DNA of 19,544 bases, taken from the NCBI GenBank assembly GCA_002436505.1, contig DJML01000018.1:1-19544 (forward strand), written 5' to 3'. The notes under the pieces were generated by a model. It was not told the origin of the DNA, ran no database searches, and worked only from the letters and a program-made list of their open reading frames with translations. Each line of letters starts with the position of its first letter. Position 1 is the stretch's first letter. Below are positions 15,297 through 19,544 of this stretch, piece by piece. A program made the translations under genes and the position numbers. This stretch comes from Bacteroidetes bacterium UBA6491. GTDB lineage: Bacteria > Bacteroidota > Bacteroidia > NS11-12g > UBA9320.

Positions 15297-16262
15297 TTGC
15301 TACATTATTCCGATATCAAAAACTGGGCCCTGGAAACGATCGATACCGAGGTCAGCGCCGTTTCACGCATGCGTGAGTTGATCGATGAAAACCTTTTTGA
15401 GGTCGTAAAGACAATACTGGAAGGAGATGGCAGGGTCGTAATAACTGGAATCGGGAAAAGCGCGGCTATAGCAAATAAAATTGTTGCAACCCTTAACAGC
15501 ACAGGCACCCCTTCCATTTTTATGCATGCTGCAGATGCGGTTCATGGCGACCTTGGGATCATACAGACCAATGACGTGGTGATCTGCTTGTCAAAAAGCG
15601 GGAACACACCTGAAATAAAAGTATTGGTCCCTCTTTTGAGATCTTCAGGCAACTGCCTCGTTGCCATGGTAGGTGACAAATCGTCATTTTTAGGGCAGCA
15701 TGCTGATTATATTCTGGATGTTTCAGTAGATAAAGAAGCCTGCCCACATAATCTTGCACCGACAACAAGTACAACTATGCAGCTTGTAATGGGTGATGTG
15801 CTGGCGATCTGTCTGTTGAACGCAAGAGGCTTCACAAGCTCGGATTTTGCGCGATTCCATCCAGGAGGCTCTCTTGGGAAACGATTGTATCTCAGGCTTA
15901 ATGATATGGTGGACCGGAGCAATCCACCAAAAGTTGATGTGAACGAGCGTGTACCGAAAGTGATCATGGAGATAACGGCGAAAAGATTGGGAGCAACGGC
16001 AGTTATGGAAAATGGGAAACTGGTGGGAGTGATAACTGACGGAGATATCAGACGCATGCTTGAAAAAAGCAACGACATCTCATCCCTTAAAGCATCCGAT
16101 ATTATGGGAAAGGATCCCGTAACAATGGAATCAGATGCAATGGCAAGGGACGCGGCAAAACTACTTACTGAAAAGAAAATATCACAAATGATAGTGGTTG
16201 AGGATGGAACATACATTGGCATGTGCCACATACATGAGTTCCACAAAGAAGGAATACTATGA
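15297..16262 (+). CDS. kdsD: Arabinose-5-phosphate isomerase (KdsD/KpsF family)
   Basis: Converts D-ribulose 5-phosphate to D-arabinose 5-phosphate, the first step towards Kdo for lipopolysaccharide or capsule. With a TTG start at 15297 the protein has 321 residues, the usual family length. It has a SIS sugar-phosphate domain (about 30-180; GIGKSAAIA 51-59, HAADAVHGDLG 77-87, SKSGNTPE 99-106 and CPHNLAPTTSTT 149-160) and two C-terminal CBS domains (about 205-321). The open frame reaches back to 15129, but that would overlap the divergent recQ start by 65 bp and add a tail the family lacks; no in-frame ATG fits. TTG at 15279 is the alternative. The stop overlaps the manC ATG (ATGA), so the genes are translationally coupled. 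Confidence 0.92.
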   Translation: MLHYSDIKNWALETIDTEVSAVSRMRELIDENLFEVVKTILEGDGRVVITGIGKSAAIANKIVATLNSTGTPSIFMHAADAVHGDLGIIQTNDVVICLSKSGNTPEIKVLVPLLRSSGNCLVAMVGDKSSFLGQHADYILDVSVDKEACPHNLAPTTSTTMQLVMGDVLAICLLNARGFTSSDFARFHPGGSLGKRLYLRLNDMVDRSNPPKVDVNERVPKVIMEITAKRLGATAVMENGKLVGVITDGDIRRMLEKSNDISSLKASDIMGKDPVTMESDAMARDAAKLLTEKKISQMIVVEDGTYIGMCHIHEFHKEGIL

Positions 16263-17335
16263 AGCAGTTCGCAATAATAATGGCAGGAGGGGTAGGAAGC
16301 AGGTTCTGGCCACTTTCAAGGACCGAAAGACCCAAGCAATTTTTAGACATTCTTGGCCTTGGCAAATCGCTACTTCAGCTTACGTACGAAAGATTTAAGA
16401 AGATCATACCGGAAGAGAATATTCTGATCGTCACTAATGAGTCGTATCGTGACCTTGTGAAATTGCAACTACCAGAGATAAGTGATGATCAGATCCTCGG
16501 GGAACCAATGGCTAAAAATACTGCTCCCTGCATCGCTTATGCAAGCTATAAGATCAAATCAAAGTACCCGGATGCCTCATGTGTCGTTGCTCCTTCAGAT
16601 CACCTGATCATCGATGAAAAGGCATTCACGGATCAAATACTTAAAGGGCTGCAATTCGTAGAAGCGCACGATGCGTTGCTCACCTTAGGGATCAAACCTT
16701 CACGGCCAGACACAGGATATGGCTACATTCAGTACAAGGAAGAACAAGAGGATTCAGGGGTCCATAAGGTGAAGACATTTACTGAAAAACCCGATCTTGA
16801 ACTGGCGAACCAATTCCTGGAAAGCGGAGATTTTCTTTGGAATGCAGGAATATTTATCTGGAGTATTAAAGCCATCACCTCGGCCTTTAATGAACATCTG
16901 CACGAAGTTGCAGAACTGTTCCAGTCCGAGGAAAGCATTTATTTTGATGAGAAGGAGCACGCTTTTATCAATGAGATATACCCCGCGTGTTCAAATATTT
17001 CTATCGACTACGGCGTTATCGAAAAAGCAGGGAACGTATACGTTTTACCTTCGGATTTTGGATGGTCGGATCTGGGAACATGGAAGTCTCTGCATGAAGT
17101 TTTTGATAAGAACAGTGATAACAATGCTGTGATCGGGGAACGTATCGAAATGAATGATATAACGTCCTCTGTTGTGGTCAATGATAGTGATAAGTTAATG
17201 GTGGTTGAAGGCCTCGACAACGTTATCATTGTAAACACAAATGATGCTTTGTTGATCTGCTCGATTGACAAAGAACAGAACGTTAAAAGGATCGTTGGAG
17301 ATATTAAAAAGAAATACAAGGATAAATACCACTAA
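16259..17335 (+). CDS. manC: Mannose-1-phosphate guanylyltransferase
   Basis: Makes GDP-mannose from mannose 1-phosphate and GTP, the donor for mannose and the precursor of GDP-fucose in surface glycans. The 358-residue protein carries the nucleotidyltransferase signature GGVGSRFWPLS with PKQF (10-28), PSDH (112-115), DTGYGYI (151-157), FTEKP (174-178), WNAGIF (194-199) and GWSDLGTW (268-275). It is the short, single-function form; the C-terminal phosphomannose isomerase domain of bifunctional ManC/AlgA enzymes is absent. Its ATG overlaps the kdsD stop by 4 nt and the SGNH gene follows after 25 nt, so it sits inside an operon. High confidence. Confidence 0.94.
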   Translation: MKQFAIIMAGGVGSRFWPLSRTERPKQFLDILGLGKSLLQLTYERFKKIIPEENILIVTNESYRDLVKLQLPEISDDQILGEPMAKNTAPCIAYASYKIKSKYPDASCVVAPSDHLIIDEKAFTDQILKGLQFVEAHDALLTLGIKPSRPDTGYGYIQYKEEQEDSGVHKVKTFTEKPDLELANQFLESGDFLWNAGIFIWSIKAITSAFNEHLHEVAELFQSEESIYFDEKEHAFINEIYPACSNISIDYGVIEKAGNVYVLPSDFGWSDLGTWKSLHEVFDKNSDNNAVIGERIEMNDITSSVVVNDSDKLMVVEGLDNVIIVNTNDALLICSIDKEQNVKRIVGDIKKKYKDKYH

Positions 17336-17360
17336 ACCTGGTCAATTTAGCCCGGAGAGA

Positions 17361-18599
17361 ATGAGGTACTTCAGGTTAAAGTTCATCTTATTTGTTCTAC
17401 TGCTGGCACCTGTCATTGCATTTATGCCGGGCAAGAGAAACTCAGGCCTGGAAGGAAGGGGCATGCACAGTTGTGTCAATTACGATCTCAACAGTATTCA
17501 TGGCTCACAGAACCTGAAATATTTCTTTGACAAACTGGATCGATTCTCAGCTAACCCTGACGGAAAGATAACGATCGTTCATATCGGAGATAGCCATATC
17601 CAGGCAGATTATCTGACCCAGGAAACCAGAAAATTACTTCAAAAGACTTTTGGAAACGGCGGAAGGGGTTTTGTCTTTCCTTACCGGGTGATCCGGTCCA
17701 ATGGCGCTCCCAACTGTCGCGTTTTGTATGACGGAGAATGGGATGGATGTAAAAGTGTGATAACCAATAGTGAGTGCAATTTCGGGATCACCGGGGCATC
17801 TGCAATAACGTATGATACCAATGCTATGCTGGCCATCAACCCAAACCTGGAACGAGATATGAATTATGAATTCAATCGACTGAAACTCTTTCATAACAGG
17901 TCCCCGAAAAGCATGCAACTGATATTCAATGATGGAGATTCGAATAAGATCGAGGTTGACGAACAGCCTTTATCGCATTCCATTACCAATGTATACTTCA
18001 ATAACTATCAGGACAGTGTGATCATGAACTTTCAGCCCGGCATGGAGAACGGTTTTTTCCAGTTGTTCGGTATGAGTTTTGAAAATGATCATCCGGGAGT
18101 AGTGTATCATTCGATCGGTCTTAATGGAGCATATGTAAAGTCATACCTGCGGAACCAGTTCTTCGTTGAGCAACTGAAGGCATTGAACCCTGACCTGATC
18201 ATTATCTCTCTTGGAACGAACGATGGTTATATGCCGGATAGCCGCTTTTGCAAATACTGTTTCACGGATAATTACAGGGAACTGCTTAACAGAATAAGAA
18301 AGGCAGACAGCAAGGCTTCAGTTTTACTGACGACCCCCGGAGATTACTATCGAAAGCGCCGCTACCACAACGGGAACAATGACGATGTGATAACCACTAT
18401 TTACAAGATGAGTGAGGAATTTGGTGCCGGGGTATGGGATTTCAATAAGATAATGGGTGGTAATTATTCCGTTCGCAAATGGGTATATGCCGGGCTTGCA
18501 CGACAGGACCTGGTGCATTATACCAAAGAAGGTTACACCGTACAGGGAGAATTGCTGTACGATGCAATAATGGAATCGTACGAATCGCGTTTTGAATAG
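17361..18599 (+). CDS. Exported SGNH/GDSL-family hydrolase or O-acetyltransferase
   Basis: A 412-residue protein with an N-terminal signal peptide or anchor (about 5-22). The SGNH catalytic blocks are present: HIGDSHIQ (Ser78 nucleophile), LGTNDGY (Asn287) and DLVHYT (Asp383, His386). An insert of about 150 residues (110-260), rich in beta-prone sequence, separates the first two blocks, as in PatB/Ape1- and AlgX-like periplasmic enzymes that move or remove O-acetyl groups on glycans. The ATG at 17361 follows a GGAGAG Shine-Dalgarno at 17354-17359, rare in this window; the open frame back to 17265 overlaps manC and lacks the signal at its front. The MBOAT gene begins directly after its stop, so the two probably work as a pair. 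Acceptor unknown. Confidence 0.87.
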   Translation: MRYFRLKFILFVLLLAPVIAFMPGKRNSGLEGRGMHSCVNYDLNSIHGSQNLKYFFDKLDRFSANPDGKITIVHIGDSHIQADYLTQETRKLLQKTFGNGGRGFVFPYRVIRSNGAPNCRVLYDGEWDGCKSVITNSECNFGITGASAITYDTNAMLAINPNLERDMNYEFNRLKLFHNRSPKSMQLIFNDGDSNKIEVDEQPLSHSITNVYFNNYQDSVIMNFQPGMENGFFQLFGMSFENDHPGVVYHSIGLNGAYVKSYLRNQFFVEQLKALNPDLIIISLGTNDGYMPDSRFCKYCFTDNYRELLNRIRKADSKASVLLTTPGDYYRKRRYHNGNNDDVITTIYKMSEEFGAGVWDFNKIMGGNYSVRKWVYAGLARQDLVHYTKEGYTVQGELLYDAIMESYESRFE

Positions 18600-19544
18600 A
18601 TGTTAAACTGGAGAGAACTGCTGTTTTATTCTGATCGGATACCGCTGGATTTCAGCAGATATCTGTTTTTATTTCTTTTCAGTGTCGGGTTCCTGTTCTT
18701 TACCCTTGTTTACAAACGTTTTACGCTCAGAAACATCTATCTCCTGGCATTCAGCCTCTTCTTTTACTACAAAACAGGAGGGATGTATTTCTGGATACTG
18801 GTGTTCTCGACCCTTGTGGATTTTGGTTGCGGGAACGCAATTTATAATTCCGCCGTCAAATGGGAGCGAAAATTTTTCCTGGTCGTCAGTATGGTCTCTA
18901 ACCTGGGAACTCTGGCATTTTTTAAATATTCCTATTACATAACCGATACGTTGAATTATTTCTTTGGAACCAGCCTGAAAGCAACAAATTTTCTGGCCGT
19001 CATGGGGAATGAACTTTTTGACAAAGGGTTTGATATTCATGAGATCATCCTTCCGGTAGGAATATCATTCTACACTTTTCAGACCATGAGTTATACCATA
19101 GATATATTCCGTGGTCAGCTTAAGCCGACACGAAATATTGTTGACTTTGGTTTTTTTGTGACTTTTTTCCCACAACTGGTGGCAGGACCGATCGTGCGGG
19201 CAGCGGATTTCCTGCCGCAGATATACAAGAAGTTCCACCTTACCAGGGAACAGTTTGGGATCGCTGTCTTTCTTATCATCAACGGACTCGTTAAAAAGAT
19301 GGTTGTTTCGAATTATATCAGCGTGAATTTTGTTGATCGGATATTCAAAGAACCTAACCTGTATTCGGGATTTGAGAACCTGATGGCTGTATATGGCTAC
19401 TCCATCCAGATATACTGCGACTTTTCGGGGTACTCTGACATGGCTATTGGTTTGGCTGCATTGCTCGGATTTAAACTTCCGATAAACTTTAATTCACCCT
19501 ATAAGGCAACATCAATAACCGACTTCTGGAGAAGATGGCATATC
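18600..19544 (+). CDS. MBOAT-family O-acyltransferase (3' truncated by the window)
   Basis: The ATG comes directly after the SGNH stop (TAGATG), and 315 residues are visible before the window ends in frame. It is a polytopic membrane protein of the AlgI/DltB/PatA branch: hydrophobic segments at about 20-36, 46-58, 62-76, 92-108, 150-165 and 220-232, and the motifs LPVGISFYTFQ (151-161), PQLVAGPI (191-198), YCDFSGYSDMAIG (272-284), NFNSPY (296-301) and DFWRRWHI (308-315). The His in RRWHI is one of two conserved histidines; the second, in the LWHG region, lies beyond the window. These proteins pass acyl groups, usually acetyl, across the inner membrane to a periplasmic partner. Here the SGNH protein is the obvious partner. 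Family confidence is high. Confidence 0.92.
   Translation, partial: MLNWRELLFYSDRIPLDFSRYLFLFLFSVGFLFFTLVYKRFTLRNIYLLAFSLFFYYKTGGMYFWILVFSTLVDFGCGNAIYNSAVKWERKFFLVVSMVSNLGTLAFFKYSYYITDTLNYFFGTSLKATNFLAVMGNELFDKGFDIHEIILPVGISFYTFQTMSYTIDIFRGQLKPTRNIVDFGFFVTFFPQLVAGPIVRAADFLPQIYKKFHLTREQFGIAVFLIINGLVKKMVVSNYISVNFVDRIFKEPNLYSGFENLMAVYGYSIQIYCDFSGYSDMAIGLAALLGFKLPINFNSPYKATSITDFWRRWHI

Noticed and set aside
15707..16246. 179-residue minus-strand open frame opposite kdsD
   Set aside because: Ser/Phe/Ile-rich composition typical of the reverse strand of a real gene; kdsD is fully explained on the plus strand.
17265..17360. Extended N-terminus for the SGNH protein
   Set aside because: It overlaps the manC end and pushes the signal peptide 32 residues inward; ATG at 17361 has a Shine-Dalgarno and puts the signal at the front.
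1..19544. Search for mobile elements, CRISPR arrays, tRNAs, toxin-antitoxin pairs or a defence island
   Set aside because: No transposase, integrase, direct-repeat array, cloverleaf or defence gene was found; recQ, mfd and the exonuclease look like housekeeping repair genes, not a defence cluster.

Overview
The window looks like chromosomal DNA of a member of the Bacteroidota, order not determined. Four things point there. (1) The proteins are typical of the phylum: a beta-barrel protein ending in F, a WG-repeat protein, a RecQ with a long acidic C-terminal extension, PBP1C, a sigma factor followed by Spy/CpxP-like proteins, and an SGNH-MBOAT pair. (2) Shine-Dalgarno sequences are mostly absent. 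(3) TAnnTTTG boxes, the Bacteroidota -7 element, lie immediately before several genes, some with a TTG -33 element about 19-22 nt upstream. (4) Gene spacing is tight. I see no tRNA, rRNA, CRISPR array, insertion sequence or phage gene, and no gene-free stretch longer than about 150 bases.

Layout. 1-222: 3' end of an outer-membrane barrel gene. 276-899: secreted WG-repeat protein. 968-2227: kynureninase. 2214-5516/5543 (minus): Mfd, tail-to-tail with kynU (14-bp overlap) and head-to-head with the next gene. 5591-6976: DnaQ-type exonuclease fused to a UvrC-like GIY-YIG nuclease. 7020-9043: sigma factor, small one-TM protein, membrane-anchored CpxP/CnrX-like protein and secreted Met/His-rich Spy-like protein, a tight probable operon. 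9186-9515: YegP-like protein with its own promoter. 9568-11859: PBP1C, ending 5 bp from the convergent fabH. 11865-12869 and 13001-15193 (minus): fabH-like gene and recQ. 15297-19544 (plus): kdsD/kpsF, manC, SGNH hydrolase and MBOAT acyltransferase (cut by the window end), an apparent operon for surface-sugar supply and O-acylation.

How the genes relate. Mfd and the exonuclease/GIY-YIG protein share one divergent promoter region and both belong to DNA repair. The sigma-factor operon has the parts of a cell-surface signalling unit: sigma factor, candidate membrane anti-sigma factor, candidate periplasmic sensor and a chaperone-like effector. Its plan resembles CnrYXH of Cupriavidus, although this is inference from architecture. 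The kdsD-manC-SGNH-MBOAT run joins synthesis of Kdo and GDP-mannose precursors to a likely extracytoplasmic O-acetylation module.

Most notable signals. At four genes (276, 968, 5591, 9568) a TAnnTTTG-type box ends only 4-5 nt before the start codon, so their mRNAs should be leaderless or almost so; three of the four start with GTG. The -7 box of pbpC also lies inside a perfect 14-bp palindrome, a candidate operator.
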